Origin: Acidimicrobiia bacterium
Lineage (GTDB): Bacteria; Actinomycetota; Acidimicrobiia; Spongiisociales; UBA5794
Length of the DNA: 33,712 nucleotides
Assembly: GCA_029939995.1 (NCBI GenBank)
Contig: JAOZRW010000024.1
Location: 1 to 33,712 of the forward strand
Direction of reading: 5' to 3'
In this document: piece by piece, positions 7,228-16,327 of the stretch
How positions within the stretch are numbered: position 1 is the first letter of the stretch
Layout of the letters: each line of letters starts with the position of its first letter
Program-made: the position numbers and the translations under genes
Notes under the pieces: model-generated
Told to the model about the DNA's origin: nothing
The model's database searches: none
Seen by the model: the letters and a program-made list of their open reading frames with translations, nothing else

Positions 7228-8763
7228 TCAGTCGATGTCTTCGTGCTCGAAGCCGACGGGCACGCCGGTCGTCGCCGCCTCTTCGTGCAGGAGCACGCCC
7301 CGGCCGTTGCAGCGGGGGCACACCTCGGAGAACGATTCGAGCAGACCGGCCGACACGTTCTTGCGCGTCATCTCGACGAGACCGAGGTTCGAAACGTCGA
7401 ACACCTGGGTGCGCATCTTGTCCTTCGCGAGATGCTCGCGAAGGCGGAGGAGGACCGCTTCCTGGTTCTTCTGGACCTCCATGTCGATGAAGTCGATCAC
7501 GATGATGCCGCCGATGTCCCGCAGCCTCAGCTGACGGGCGATCTCCTCGGCCGATTCGAGGTTGTTCTGAAGCACCGTGTCTTCGAGGTTCGAGTGACCG
7601 ACGAAACGGCCCGTGTTCACGTCGATGACGGTGAGCGCCTCGGTGCGGTCGATCACGAGGTGCCCGCCGGACGGCAGCCACACCTTGCGATCCAGCGCCT
7701 TGCGAAGCTGGTCCTGCACATGGAATCGCTCGAACAGCGGAAGCTCGTCTTCGTAGAGCTGTACTTTCTCCAGCAGGTCGGACTCGGTGCCGCCGAGGTA
7801 GTCGAGCACCTGCTCGTGGGTGGCACGGTCGTCGATGAGGAGTCGCTTGAAGTCCCTGGTGAAGTGCTCACGGATCACGCGAAGGACGAGCGGCGGCTCC
7901 TGATAGATGAGCGCCGGTGCGGTCACCGACTGCATGTCCTTCTCGATCCGGTTCCAGATGTCGCTGAGACGTTCGATGTCCGACTTGATGTCCTCGCGGG
8001 TTGCCCCTTCGGCTGCGGTGCGCACGATGACGCCCATCCCCTCCGGACGGAACTCTGCGACGAGTTCGCGTAGCCGATGCCGCTCGTCGTCCGACAGCCG
8101 CCGCGAGATGCCGCGCACCTGTGCATCGGGAGCGAGCACGAGGTACCGCCCGGCCAGGCTGATCTGATTCGTGAGCCTGGCACCCTTGTGCCCCATCGCG
8201 TCCTTGACGACCTGGACGAGGACGGGATCACCGGGCTGGAGCGCCGACTCGATGCGCTTCGGCTGGCCCTTCAGGTCGTACGCGCCGTAGTTCACGTCAC
8301 CCGCGTAGAGGACACCGTTCTTTCCCGCTCCGAAATCGATGAACGCCGCCTCCATCCCGGGGAGGACGTTGCGCACCTTGCCGAGATACACGTTCCCGAC
8401 GAGCGACTTGTTGTCCGAACGGGCCACGTAGTGCTCGACGAGCACGGGCCCTTCGAGGACGACGATCTGCGTCTGGTGCGGCATGGTCCGCACGAGCATC
8501 TGTTTGCGGGCCGTGTCGGGCGGCGGTGCGACCTCGAGATGAGTCGGCCGCCTTCTGCGACGCTGATCCGTCGGCTTGCGCTTCTGCTGCGTCTTCGGCT
8601 TGCGCTTCTGGCGGGTGCTCTCTTTGGTGGTGGCGGCGGGGGCGTCAGCGGTCGAGAACCGCCGAATAGTGACGGCTTCGCCGCCGACCGTCTTCACGGT
8701 GCGTTCTTCTGTGGCCGAGCCGCGGCGCACAACGCGCGCGGACTTCTTGCGGAACAATCCCAT
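7228..8763 (-). CDS. rng: Ribonuclease E/G
   Basis: A 511-aa RNase E/G family endonuclease for mRNA decay and rRNA processing. Residues 1-90 form a basic, low-complexity extension (KRKPKTQQKRKP and RRRRR), followed by an S1-like domain (about 110-200) with NVYLGKVRNVLPGMEAAFIDFG. The DNase I-like catalytic part carries the metal-binding aspartates D381 (IDVNTGRF) and D424 (VIDFIDM). The zinc-link CPRCNGRG is at 482-489. No long C-terminal degradosome scaffold is present. ATG at 8763 was chosen because AAGGAG lies at proper spacing and MGLFRKKS follows; ten further codons upstream are open but lack support. The order rodA ... rng-rplU-rpmA matches Streptomyces. Confidence 0.94.
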   Translation of the reverse strand: MGLFRKKSARVVRRGSATEERTVKTVGGEAVTIRRFSTADAPAATTKESTRQKRKPKTQQKRKPTDQRRRRRPTHLEVAPPPDTARKQMLVRTMPHQTQIVVLEGPVLVEHYVARSDNKSLVGNVYLGKVRNVLPGMEAAFIDFGAGKNGVLYAGDVNYGAYDLKGQPKRIESALQPGDPVLVQVVKDAMGHKGARLTNQISLAGRYLVLAPDAQVRGISRRLSDDERHRLRELVAEFRPEGMGVIVRTAAEGATREDIKSDIERLSDIWNRIEKDMQSVTAPALIYQEPPLVLRVIREHFTRDFKRLLIDDRATHEQVLDYLGGTESDLLEKVQLYEDELPLFERFHVQDQLRKALDRKVWLPSGGHLVIDRTEALTVIDVNTGRFVGHSNLEDTVLQNNLESAEEIARQLRLRDIGGIIVIDFIDMEVQKNQEAVLLRLREHLAKDKMRTQVFDVSNLGLVEMTRKNVSAGLLESFSEVCPRCNGRGVLLHEEAATTGVPVGFEHEDID

Positions 8764-8926
8764 CGATGAACTCCTTCGAGGTGATCGGGACACCGGCAGG
8801 ATCGTGACCCGTCTGCGTCAACGTGAGGTCGGTGGTCACAGCGCATCGGTGATCGATCGCTGTGAAATGCCGGTAGACGTTGAACGAACGGACGGGTGCC
8901 ACGTGCAGGTCCCAGATCGGAAAATG

Positions 8927-8947
8927 GCGACCGCTCTCTGCGGTCGT
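8927..8947 (-). terminator. Possible terminator hairpin between tdk and rng
   Basis: On the minus strand a 6-7-bp stem (gACCGC.. / ..GCGGTCGC) with a 7-base loop is followed by CATTTTCC, a short T-run. It is 83 bases past the tdk stop in a 266-base gap. It may end the rodA-tdk transcript; rng would then need its own promoter in 8764-8926, where I see no convincing -10/-35 pair. Confidence 0.4.
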
Positions 8948-9029
8948 CGCGAAAACGAGCGTAGCGCGCCCGCCGGTCTACTCCTGGGATTGGTCGATGA
9001 ACCGGCCCCGTGGAGCGATTCTCAGCGCC

Positions 9030-9611
9030 TCAGAGGTCCAGCGGCTCTTGCCGTGCCTCGGACGGGTCGTAGCAACGCCGGCATCGGGCCTCGTAGGCGT
9101 CCTGGGCACCGAGGACCACCAGCTCATCCGATTGCACGACCCGCTGGGTGAACAGGCCGGGTCCCCCGCATCGGTGGCATACGGCGAGCGCCTTCGTCAC
9201 GTACTCGGCTCGCAGCATGAGCGACGGAATCGGTTCGAACGGCCGGCCGAGGTAGTCAAGATCCAGACCGGCGATGATCAGCTGCTTCCCCGCCGCAGCC
9301 AGGCGCATGGCGACGTCGACGAGTCCCTCGTCGAAGAACTGCCCCTCGTCGATACCGACGACGATCGTCCGATCCTCGACCGCATGCAGGAGCTCGCTCG
9401 AATCCGCGACGGGAATGGCCGCCGTCGACAGGTTCGAGTGGGAAACGACCTGGCCATCCGAATATCGCGTGTCGATCGCCGGTTTGAACGTCTGAACCGG
9501 GATCCTGGCTATGCCGTACCGGGTGACGCGCCGGATCAGCTCCTCGCTCTTTCCGGAGAACATCGGTCCGGCGATGACTTCGATCCAGCCCTGTTCGGAA
9601 CGTCGGTGCAT
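9030..9611 (-). CDS. tdk: Thymidine kinase (type II)
   Basis: A 193-aa type II thymidine kinase that salvages thymidine to dTMP with ATP. Walker A GPMFSGKS is at 15-22. The DEGQFF motif (88-93) contains the catalytic base E89. A zinc lasso uses two CxxC pairs, C145/C148 and C177/C180. Length is normal. The start ATG at 9611 gives MHRRSEQGWIEV just before the first strand. Its position between rodA and rng interrupts the order usual in actinobacteria and suggests a local insertion. Confidence 0.95.
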   Translation of the reverse strand: MHRRSEQGWIEVIAGPMFSGKSEELIRRVTRYGIARIPVQTFKPAIDTRYSDGQVVSHSNLSTAAIPVADSSELLHAVEDRTIVVGIDEGQFFDEGLVDVAMRLAAAGKQLIIAGLDLDYLGRPFEPIPSLMLRAEYVTKALAVCHRCGGPGLFTQRVVQSDELVVLGAQDAYEARCRRCYDPSEARQEPLDL

Positions 9612-9665
9612 GGAGATTGACTGTAGACGAGCCGGTCGTCTTGGACCAAGGCCGGATCGGGAGCT

Positions 9666-10838
9666 CTACGGGGCTTCGCTCTGGATCTCCCCCGGCAGCG
9701 GAGATCGCCGCATCCACACCGAGTGGGCAAGGCCGAGAGCGACGCTCATCGCGACGAAGACCGTGCCGCCCGACGACATGAACGGAAGCGGCAGACCCGT
9801 CACGGGCATCACGCGGACCGTCATCCCGATGTTGACGAAGACGTGGAATCCCAGAAGGGCGGCGATTCCGGTCGCCACGAGCTGGCCGAAGCGATCACGT
9901 GCGTTCGCCGCCGCGACGAGCACCCGCCAGATGATGATCCCGAACAGCACGATGACGAGGAGGCTTCCCACGAATCCCAGCTGTTCACCGACCGCCGTGA
10001 AGATGAAGTCGCTGGATTGCTCCGGGACGAAGCGGAGGTTCGTCTGCGTCCCCTGGAAAAGGCCTTTGCCGAACAATCCCCCCGTTCCGATCGCGATCTG
10101 GCTCTGGTACTGGTTGTACTGGGCTCCGAGAACGTCACCCGTCTCGTCGAGGAAGGCGGTGAGGCGGGTGATCTGGTACGCCTTGATCGCCCCGGCCTGG
10201 AACACTCCGACGGTGCCGACGATCCCGGCGACGATGAGCGCCGCCATCTGCCTCCAGGTCGCTCCGGCCACGAAGATCATCACCCCGGCGATGAATCCGA
10301 ACGTGAGCATCGTCCCGAGGTCGGGCTGGAGGAAGATGAGGGCCGATGGCAGCGCCACGAGTGCCACGGCCTGGACGACGCGGTGCCATTTCATCGGCCG
10401 GGCCGCGGCCGACAGCAGCGCCGCCAGGGCGAGAATGACGGCCAGCTTGGCGATCTCGGCCGGCTGGAACCGGACCGGGCCGAACTGGATCCAGCGCTGC
10501 GCCCCCTTCACCACCGTTCCGAGCGGGCTCAGCACCATGACCAACGTCCCGATCGACGCGATGTAGGTGATCGGAACCCACCATCGAACGATCCTCGTGT
10601 CGATCAGCGACACGATGCCGAACGCCATGATCCCGATGAGGACGAACGCGGCCTGCTGCTCCACCTCGCGGGTCGGGCTGACCCCCAGCGCTTCCAGGCG
10701 GGGCGCCGACGCGGAGTAGATCATGACGAGGCCGAGCCCCGTGAGGATCAGGTACGGGATGATCAGGAACAGATCGGGACGCAGCTGCCGGTCCCTCCGG
10801 AGCAGCGATATCTGCGTGCGCTCCTGGGTCATCGCCAT
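9666..10838 (-). CDS. rodA: Rod-shape SEDS peptidoglycan polymerase RodA
   Basis: A 390-aa multipass membrane protein of the SEDS family (RodA/FtsW). It polymerises lipid II glycan strands during elongation, together with the class B PBP encoded just upstream. About ten hydrophobic segments are visible, beginning after a 25-residue charged N-terminus. Family landmarks are present: GTVVKGAQRWIQFGPVRFQPAE, QPDLGT, GIAALLGFHVFVNIGM and GLPLPFMSSGG. The ATG overlaps the mrdA stop by one base (TGATG), so the polymerase and transpeptidase are co-translated. Confidence 0.96.
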   Translation of the reverse strand: MAMTQERTQISLLRRDRQLRPDLFLIIPYLILTGLGLVMIYSASAPRLEALGVSPTREVEQQAAFVLIGIMAFGIVSLIDTRIVRWWVPITYIASIGTLVMVLSPLGTVVKGAQRWIQFGPVRFQPAEIAKLAVILALAALLSAAARPMKWHRVVQAVALVALPSALIFLQPDLGTMLTFGFIAGVMIFVAGATWRQMAALIVAGIVGTVGVFQAGAIKAYQITRLTAFLDETGDVLGAQYNQYQSQIAIGTGGLFGKGLFQGTQTNLRFVPEQSSDFIFTAVGEQLGFVGSLLVIVLFGIIIWRVLVAAANARDRFGQLVATGIAALLGFHVFVNIGMTVRVMPVTGLPLPFMSSGGTVFVAMSVALGLAHSVWMRRSPLPGEIQSEAP

Positions 10839-13402
10839 CAGTCCGCCTCTGCTCCGGCGACGATGGGCGTGACCGCGTCCTCACCGTTCACGAGGTACTG
10901 CAGGACCTGCCTGGCGACGGGAGCGGCCACGCGACCGCCGGACCCGCCCCGTTCGACGACGACCGTGACGACGTAGTCGGGCGACAGCACCGGAGCGATC
11001 CCCACGAACCAGGCCGTATCGACCTCCTGTACGTCCTCCACCGCCTTGATGATCTCGGCGGTTCCCGTCTTCCCCCCGACCGTCGACACGTTGGGCCCGA
11101 AGTTGGCGAACGCCTTGCGCGCCGTCCCGATGGGACCGTTCACGACCATCTGCATGTCGCGGCGAAGCGCCGGAGACGTTCCGGGAGAGAGGTCGATGGT
11201 GGCGAGAACGGTCTTCGGATTCTCGTCGACCGTCTCCCCGCTCTGATCCACGAGCTCCTGGACGACACGCGGCTTCCACAAGGTGCCTCCATTGATCATC
11301 GCGGAGAAGCCGTTCGCGAGTTGCAGCGGGGTGACGAGCACCGTGCCCTGGCCGACGACGGCGTTCATGAGGTCGCCACCCACCCACGGGCCGTTGGCCC
11401 GCACCCGGCCGGTCTCCTTCCGCTGCTCCTCCCGGAACCACTGACGATCGGGGATCAGACCCGGCTTCTCGAACGGAAGGTCGATGCCCGTCTCGGTTCC
11501 GAATCCGAACGAGCGGGCCCACTGCTGCCACAGGTCCTCGTTGTTGATGCCGTTCTCGTCGGATCGCTCGTTCCAGATGCGAAGGGCGATCTCCCAGAAG
11601 TACAGGTCGCACGACGCCTGGAGGGCGCCGTGGAGGTCGAGCGGCCCGTGACCGTTGCGTTTCCAGTCCCGGTACACCTGCGATGAGCCGTCGTTGAACT
11701 CGAACCGGAGGCTCCCCGTGCAGTTGTAGAGATCGGTGTCGGACGTGAGCGGCTTCAGCGCGTCGGGTGCGAGTGTCGTTGTCGTCGTCGACCCATTGCC
11801 ACCGTCCTCGCCCGACGGCGGAGTCTCTCCCCCCGCCGGCTTGTTGCCCTCATCGACGAGCCGGTCGTCGACCGGCCGATCCATCGGGTAGATCCCTTCC
11901 TCGAGCGCCAGGACGTACGAGATAGCCTTGAACGTCGATGCCGGCGCGTACTGTCCTTGGATCGCGAAATTGGTGAACGCGTTGATCGTCCCGAGGCTCT
12001 CCCACTGTGCCTGTGTCAGCCCGTTCACGAACGCCGACGGCTCGAACGACGGGTACGAGGCCATGGCGATGATCGAGCCGTCCTTCGGATTTTCGACGAC
12101 ACCGACCGACCGGACCGGACACCACGTATCCGAGTGCGACACGACGATGCCGTCCGAATCGACGGCCATCACGCGCAGCGTCGTAGCGAACCGATCGCCC
12201 TTCTCGACCTCGAACCGCTCCCCGTCGACCTCGACGAGCGCGATCCGCTGCGAACGGTCCTCTCGAACGGAGTGGAGCTTCATCATCCGTTCCTTCACGC
12301 CGGAGAGGACGGTGGCAGAGCCGACGTCGAGGTCGATCCGTTGGATCGGCACGCATACGCCGTTCTGGTCGATGGGCAAACCCGGGTAGAGCGAACCGAG
12401 GACGTCACCCTCGTCGATCTCGACGGATCCGGCGGCCTCCTCGGCCGCGGCGACGGCCTCCTCGGCTTCCGCAGCGAGACCGTCGTTCTCCGGATCGGCG
12501 GCGGCAGCGGCGACCGCGGCATCAGCTTTGATCTGCGCCCGTTCGGCTTCGAGTTGCGCGGCCTCTCTTGCCAGGAAGAGCCGGGTCGGAATGCTGTCCT
12601 GCGCGAGTGCCTCGCGGCGCTGCGCCATCTCCAGATCCCTGGACAGCTCGAGCCCGGCCTTCAACGACTCCTGCAGCTGGGCCTGCACGCCGCTGTCGAT
12701 CGTCAGGATGAGGTTGTCCCCCGGTGCGGCTTCCTGTTCTCCGAGGCTCTGCAGAACGGATCGGTTGGCGTCGACCTGGTACTTGATGATGCCTTCAGTC
12801 CCTCTGAGCGCCCCGTCGTACGAGCGTTCCACCCCGGCTTTGCCGACGACGTCGGTTCCCTTGACCTCGGGCCGTTCGAGGTCCGCCTTGGACGGTTTCC
12901 CGATGTACCCGAGGACCTGCGCCGCGAGATCCCCCAGCGGGTAGGAGCGGACCGGTTGGGGGATCACCGCAACCCCGGGGAAGTCCTCCCGGTGCTCGAT
13001 CAGCGTGAGGGCCTGCTGCTCCGTGAGGTCCTTCGCGATGATGATCTGGGCACCCGAATTCGCCTTCTCGAAGCGCTCGAGGATGACACCCGCCGTCTGC
13101 TCCGGGTCGCCGACGAACGCCGAGAGGCGCTGTGCCAACTCGGCGGCGAAGTCGTCCTCGACGAGTCCCATGTCGACGACGGCCGCGAGCGACGTCTCGG
13201 TTCCCGCGAGGAGTTCGCCGTTGCGGTCGAAGATGTCTCCGCGGGGTGCCGGTGTGGGCACGACGCGAATCAGGTTCCGCTCCGCCACCGCCGTGTACTC
13301 ATCGGTCTCCGTCACCTGGATCGCCCAGAGCCGCAGCCCGAGAACCCCCAGCATCGCCGCGAGGATGAGCCCGACACCGGCGAGTCGCCATGTTCCGTTC
13401 AT
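10838..13402 (-). CDS. mrdA: Class B penicillin-binding protein 2, with large insertion
   Basis: An 854-aa class B transpeptidase for lateral-wall synthesis. One N-terminal transmembrane helix (about residues 6-28) anchors it. The pedestal contains RGDIFDRNG (54-62), typical of the family. The transpeptidase domain has the nucleophile motif STFK (489-492), SCD (597-599) and KTG (778-780). Length exceeds the usual 600-700 aa. Between NLILTID (230-236) and GVVENPKDGSIIAMASYPSF (434-453), where families have a short link, about 180 residues are inserted: an Ala/Glu-rich probable coiled coil (250-325) and a folded-looking segment (330-430). A second low-complexity insert with a Thr run lies at about 515-555. 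It overlaps mreD by ATGA. The assignment is firm; the role of the inserts is unknown. Confidence 0.95.
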   Translation of the reverse strand: MNGTWRLAGVGLILAAMLGVLGLRLWAIQVTETDEYTAVAERNLIRVVPTPAPRGDIFDRNGELLAGTETSLAAVVDMGLVEDDFAAELAQRLSAFVGDPEQTAGVILERFEKANSGAQIIIAKDLTEQQALTLIEHREDFPGVAVIPQPVRSYPLGDLAAQVLGYIGKPSKADLERPEVKGTDVVGKAGVERSYDGALRGTEGIIKYQVDANRSVLQSLGEQEAAPGDNLILTIDSGVQAQLQESLKAGLELSRDLEMAQRREALAQDSIPTRLFLAREAAQLEAERAQIKADAAVAAAAADPENDGLAAEAEEAVAAAEEAAGSVEIDEGDVLGSLYPGLPIDQNGVCVPIQRIDLDVGSATVLSGVKERMMKLHSVREDRSQRIALVEVDGERFEVEKGDRFATTLRVMAVDSDGIVVSHSDTWCPVRSVGVVENPKDGSIIAMASYPSFEPSAFVNGLTQAQWESLGTINAFTNFAIQGQYAPASTFKAISYVLALEEGIYPMDRPVDDRLVDEGNKPAGGETPPSGEDGGNGSTTTTTLAPDALKPLTSDTDLYNCTGSLRFEFNDGSSQVYRDWKRNGHGPLDLHGALQASCDLYFWEIALRIWNERSDENGINNEDLWQQWARSFGFGTETGIDLPFEKPGLIPDRQWFREEQRKETGRVRANGPWVGGDLMNAVVGQGTVLVTPLQLANGFSAMINGGTLWKPRVVQELVDQSGETVDENPKTVLATIDLSPGTSPALRRDMQMVVNGPIGTARKAFANFGPNVSTVGGKTGTAEIIKAVEDVQEVDTAWFVGIAPVLSPDYVVTVVVERGGSGGRVAAPVARQVLQYLVNGEDAVTPIVAGAEAD

Positions 13403-13902
13403 CGGACCATGCTCCTCTCCTGTGGACGGATCGCGATCTTGACGAGCCAGAAGACCGGGAAGGCGAGAACGAGGTTGTAGATCGCGGGAACCAGCAGATC
13501 CCAGATCACGCCCGGTCGGCCGATGATCCCCAACCCGAAGAGCGTTCCGAGGATCATGTACGTGACGAGGCCGGCGATCGTCAACCCGAACACGCCGATC
13601 GCTACTGCCGGCGGTCCGACGACTTCACGGGCCCGCACTTTGACCGTCACGAACGCGACGACGGTGAAGGCGATCGCCCACAGACCGAGCGGGGATCCTC
13701 CCAGGAGGTCCTGGAGGAATCCGCCGGTGAACGCAGCGAACATCGCCTGCTCGGCGTCCAGATACCGGGAGATCGCGATGACGGTCAGCAGCCCGAGTTC
13801 CGGTGCGTAGCCGAGCGGTCGGATGTACTGGAACACGGTGGTTTGGATCAGCACGGCGCCGATCACCAGCCCGAGAGCGATGACGATCTTGCCGCCCGTC
13901 AT
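13399..13902 (-). CDS. mreD: Rod shape-determining protein MreD
   Basis: A 167-aa polytopic membrane protein with about five hydrophobic segments, in the position and size of MreD. The family is poorly conserved, but RYLDAEQAMFAAFTGGFLQDLLGGSPLG is the expected central FxxGfxxDll-type region. MreD bridges MreC to the elongation machinery. Its ATG overlaps the mreC stop (ATGA) and its stop overlaps the mrdA start (ATGA); these couplings fix the start at 13902 and exclude the longer open frame, which reads through the mreC 3' end. Confidence 0.92.
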   Translation of the reverse strand: MTGGKIVIALGLVIGAVLIQTTVFQYIRPLGYAPELGLLTVIAISRYLDAEQAMFAAFTGGFLQDLLGGSPLGLWAIAFTVVAFVTVKVRAREVVGPPAVAIGVFGLTIAGLVTYMILGTLFGLGIIGRPGVIWDLLVPAIYNLVLAFPVFWLVKIAIRPQERSMVR

Positions 13903-14798
13903 TGTCGCTCCGATCCCGGATCGGTGAACGACGGCGGGTCGATGAGGGGATCCCCCGTCTCGGGGTCGGCGTCGAGCGGCGACCATCCGACGATCACCTT
14001 GACGAAATCGAGTTCGGCGAATCGTGCGGAGGGGTCGACGGTCGTACGGAGCGTGAAGCCGACATCGGCGGCTTTCGTCTCGTTCACGTATCCGACGACG
14101 ACCCCGGGCGGGAACCGGCTTCCGTCGGTGATGACGATGGCTCCTTCGCGAACCGGCTTGCTCGCGTCGAACATGTCGAGGCGGAGGAGCTCGTCCCCTC
14201 GTCCGGTGACCGCTCCGGTCTGGTTCGTGTCCTGGACGCGTACGCCCACCGATATGAGCGGATCGGTGATCAGCCGGACCCGGGCGGACAACCCGGTGAC
14301 CAGGTCGACGCGGCCGACGAGGCCGTTCTCGTCGACCACCGCCTGACCGACCACGATTCCATCGGCCGATCCCTTGTTGATGAATCGAATCTGATCGAAC
14401 GTCGAGGGCCCCGCCGAGTAGATCCTGGCGGTGACGGTCGCGAGGTCCTCGGGAGCAGCGACGTCGTTGATGGCCTCGAGCTCGGCGACTCTCCGCTCCA
14501 ACGCCGACGTCTCGCGAAGGCGATCCTCCAGACGACGCACCTCGGCTGCAAGCCGCTCGTTCTGTTCGCGCAAGCCGGCGATGTTGGAGATGCCGTCGAC
14601 GAATCCGACGACCGGCCGGACGACGATGTCGATCCCGCTCTGAACGGGGGCGGCGAGCGTCTGGGCGCCGTCGCGCAGGACCGTCGTCGCTCCCCCGCTC
14701 GAGGATCGAACGTCAAACGTCGCGAGAAGGAACCCCACGGCGAGCAACGAGATGAACAGTGCGGTTGCGCGGTCGAGGCGGCGTCCTGAAGGGAACAT
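13899..14798 (-). CDS. mreC: Rod shape-determining protein MreC
   Basis: A 299-aa bitopic protein. An N-terminal transmembrane helix (about residues 11-28) is followed by a coiled coil (about 75-112, REQNERLAAEVRRLEDRL) and the beta-rich MreC core (about 120-275). Core landmarks include VVDENGLVGRV, RVRLITDP and VRVQDTNQTGAVTGRG. It organises the periplasmic side of the elongasome by contacting PBP2. A Pro/Asp-rich tail ends it. It starts 21 bases after the mreB stop. Confidence 0.95.
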   Translation of the reverse strand: MFPSGRRLDRATALFISLLAVGFLLATFDVRSSSGGATTVLRDGAQTLAAPVQSGIDIVVRPVVGFVDGISNIAGLREQNERLAAEVRRLEDRLRETSALERRVAELEAINDVAAPEDLATVTARIYSAGPSTFDQIRFINKGSADGIVVGQAVVDENGLVGRVDLVTGLSARVRLITDPLISVGVRVQDTNQTGAVTGRGDELLRLDMFDASKPVREGAIVITDGSRFPPGVVVGYVNETKAADVGFTLRTTVDPSARFAELDFVKVIVGWSPLDADPETGDPLIDPPSFTDPGSERQ

Positions 14799-14819
14799 CA
14801 GTTTCGACCCCGACCCATC

Positions 14820-15851
14820 TCACATGCGGCCGCTGGATTGGAGCACGACGTGGAGCACGTCGAACTCTTCCAGGACCGCCCCCGACCCGAGAACGACACT
14901 CTGGAGAGGGCGCTCCGCGGTGACGATCGGCATCCCCGTCTCGTGGACGAGGCGCTGATCGATGCCACGCAGAAGTGCCCCGCCGCCGGCGAGCACGATG
15001 CCGCGCTCCATGATGTCGGCGGCCAGCTCCGGTGGCGTCTTGTCGAGGGTGTACTTGACCGAATCGACGAACGCCTCCACCGGCTCTTCGATCGCTTCGC
15101 GGATCTCCGCGCTCGACAGCACGATGGTCTTCGGGAGGCCCGTGATGAGATCCCGGCCGCGAACCTCCGCCGCCGGCTCATCGGCATAGGGCCACGCCGA
15201 CCCGATCGCCATCTTGACCTGTTCGGCCGTCCGCTCGCCGAGCATGAGGCTGTACTCCTTCTTCACCCACTGGATGATGGAGTCGTCGAGTTCATCCCCG
15301 CCGATCCGGATGCTCTTCGACACGACGATCCCGCCGAGCGAGATGACGGCCACCTCGGTGGTGCCGCCTCCGATGTCCACGACCATCGAACCCGTCGGCT
15401 CGTGGACGGGCAGACCCACCCCGATCGCGGCAGCCATGGGCTCCTCGATCGTGTAGGCCTTGCGAGCCCCGGCGTGGTAGGCCGCCTCTTCAACGGCCCG
15501 TCGCTCGACGGCCGTGATCCCGGATGGGACGCAGATGACGATCCGCGGCCTGGCGGCGAACCGACCGGTGTGGACCTTGTCGATGAAGTACCGCAGCATC
15601 TTCTCGGTCACATCGAAGTCGGCGATCACGCCGTCGCGCAGCGGCCGGATGGCCTGGATGTAGGACGGTGTGCGTCCGATCATCCTCTTCGCGGCCATGC
15701 CGACTTCGAGCGGCCGGTTGTCCCGCGTGTTGATCGCGACGACCGACGGCTCGTTCAAGACGATGCCCTGGCCGCGGACGAATACGAGCGTATTCGCGGT
15801 GCCGAGGTCGATCGCCATGTCTCGCCCTGCGAATGAAAGGAGGCTGTTCAT
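14820..15851 (-). CDS. mreB: Actin-like rod shape-determining protein MreB
   Basis: A 343-aa bacterial actin that forms membrane-bound filaments guiding lateral wall synthesis. Actin-fold motifs are present: phosphate 1 DLGTANT (15-21), VPSGITAVERRAV, phosphate 2 VVDIGGGTTEVAVIS, and the adenosine segment GIVLAGGGALLRG. An N-terminal MNSLLSFAGRDMAI matches actinobacterial MreB. Length is normal. It heads the mreBCD-mrdA-rodA set and lies 60 bases after ndk; that gap holds no clear promoter. Confidence 0.97.
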   Translation of the reverse strand: MNSLLSFAGRDMAIDLGTANTLVFVRGQGIVLNEPSVVAINTRDNRPLEVGMAAKRMIGRTPSYIQAIRPLRDGVIADFDVTEKMLRYFIDKVHTGRFAARPRIVICVPSGITAVERRAVEEAAYHAGARKAYTIEEPMAAAIGVGLPVHEPTGSMVVDIGGGTTEVAVISLGGIVVSKSIRIGGDELDDSIIQWVKKEYSLMLGERTAEQVKMAIGSAWPYADEPAAEVRGRDLITGLPKTIVLSSAEIREAIEEPVEAFVDSVKYTLDKTPPELAADIMERGIVLAGGGALLRGIDQRLVHETGMPIVTAERPLQSVVLGSGAVLEEFDVLHVVLQSSGRM

Positions 15852-15911
15852 GGGAGCATTCCCTGAGAGTGTGCTGTCAGTGTACCGGTGAGGGCAAATT
15901 GCCGCTTTGGA

Positions 15912-16316
15912 TCAGGAGAAATAGAGGCCCAATTCCCGCTCGGCGCTCGCCGGCGAGTCCGAACCGTGGACGATGTTCTCGGTGATGACGAGGCCGAAGT
16001 CACCGCGGATCGTCCCGGGCGCGGATTCGACCGGGTTCGTGAGGCCCATCAGCGTCCGCGCCACCGAAATGGCCGACTCACCGGACCACTGCATGGCGAC
16101 GACCGGGCCGCTGGTGATGAACTCGACGAGGTCGCCGAAGAACGGTTTCTCCACGTGCTCGGCGTAGTGCCGCGAGGCGAGATCCTCGTCGATCGTGAGC
16201 ATCCGCATCTTGTCGAGGGTCAACCCCTTGCGCTCGAAGCGCGAGATGACGTCGCCGACGAGTCCCCTGCGCACACCGTCCGGTTTCACCATTACGAAAG
16301 TGGATTCAGTTGCCAT
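15912..16316 (-). CDS. ndk: Nucleoside diphosphate kinase
   Basis: A 134-aa NDP kinase, which balances nucleoside triphosphate pools by phosphoryl transfer through a phosphohistidine. The active-site motif NIVHGSDS places the catalytic histidine at residue 117. FVMVKPDGV near the N-terminus and [15 protein letters not shown] are also diagnostic. Length is standard. It lies 11 bases downstream of folC, the order usual in actinobacteria. Confidence 0.97.
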   Translation of the reverse strand: MATESTFVMVKPDGVRRGLVGDVISRFERKGLTLDKMRMLTIDEDLASRHYAEHVEKPFFGDLVEFITSGPVVAMQWSGESAISVARTLMGLTNPVESAPGTIRGDFGLVITENIVHGSDSPASAERELGLYFS

Positions 16317-16327
16317 GGCCGGGAAGG

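Noticed and set aside
8764-9029. Small gene or RNA in the gap between tdk and rng
   Set aside because: The short frames there have no ribosome-binding site or recognisable product; only one weak hairpin was kept.
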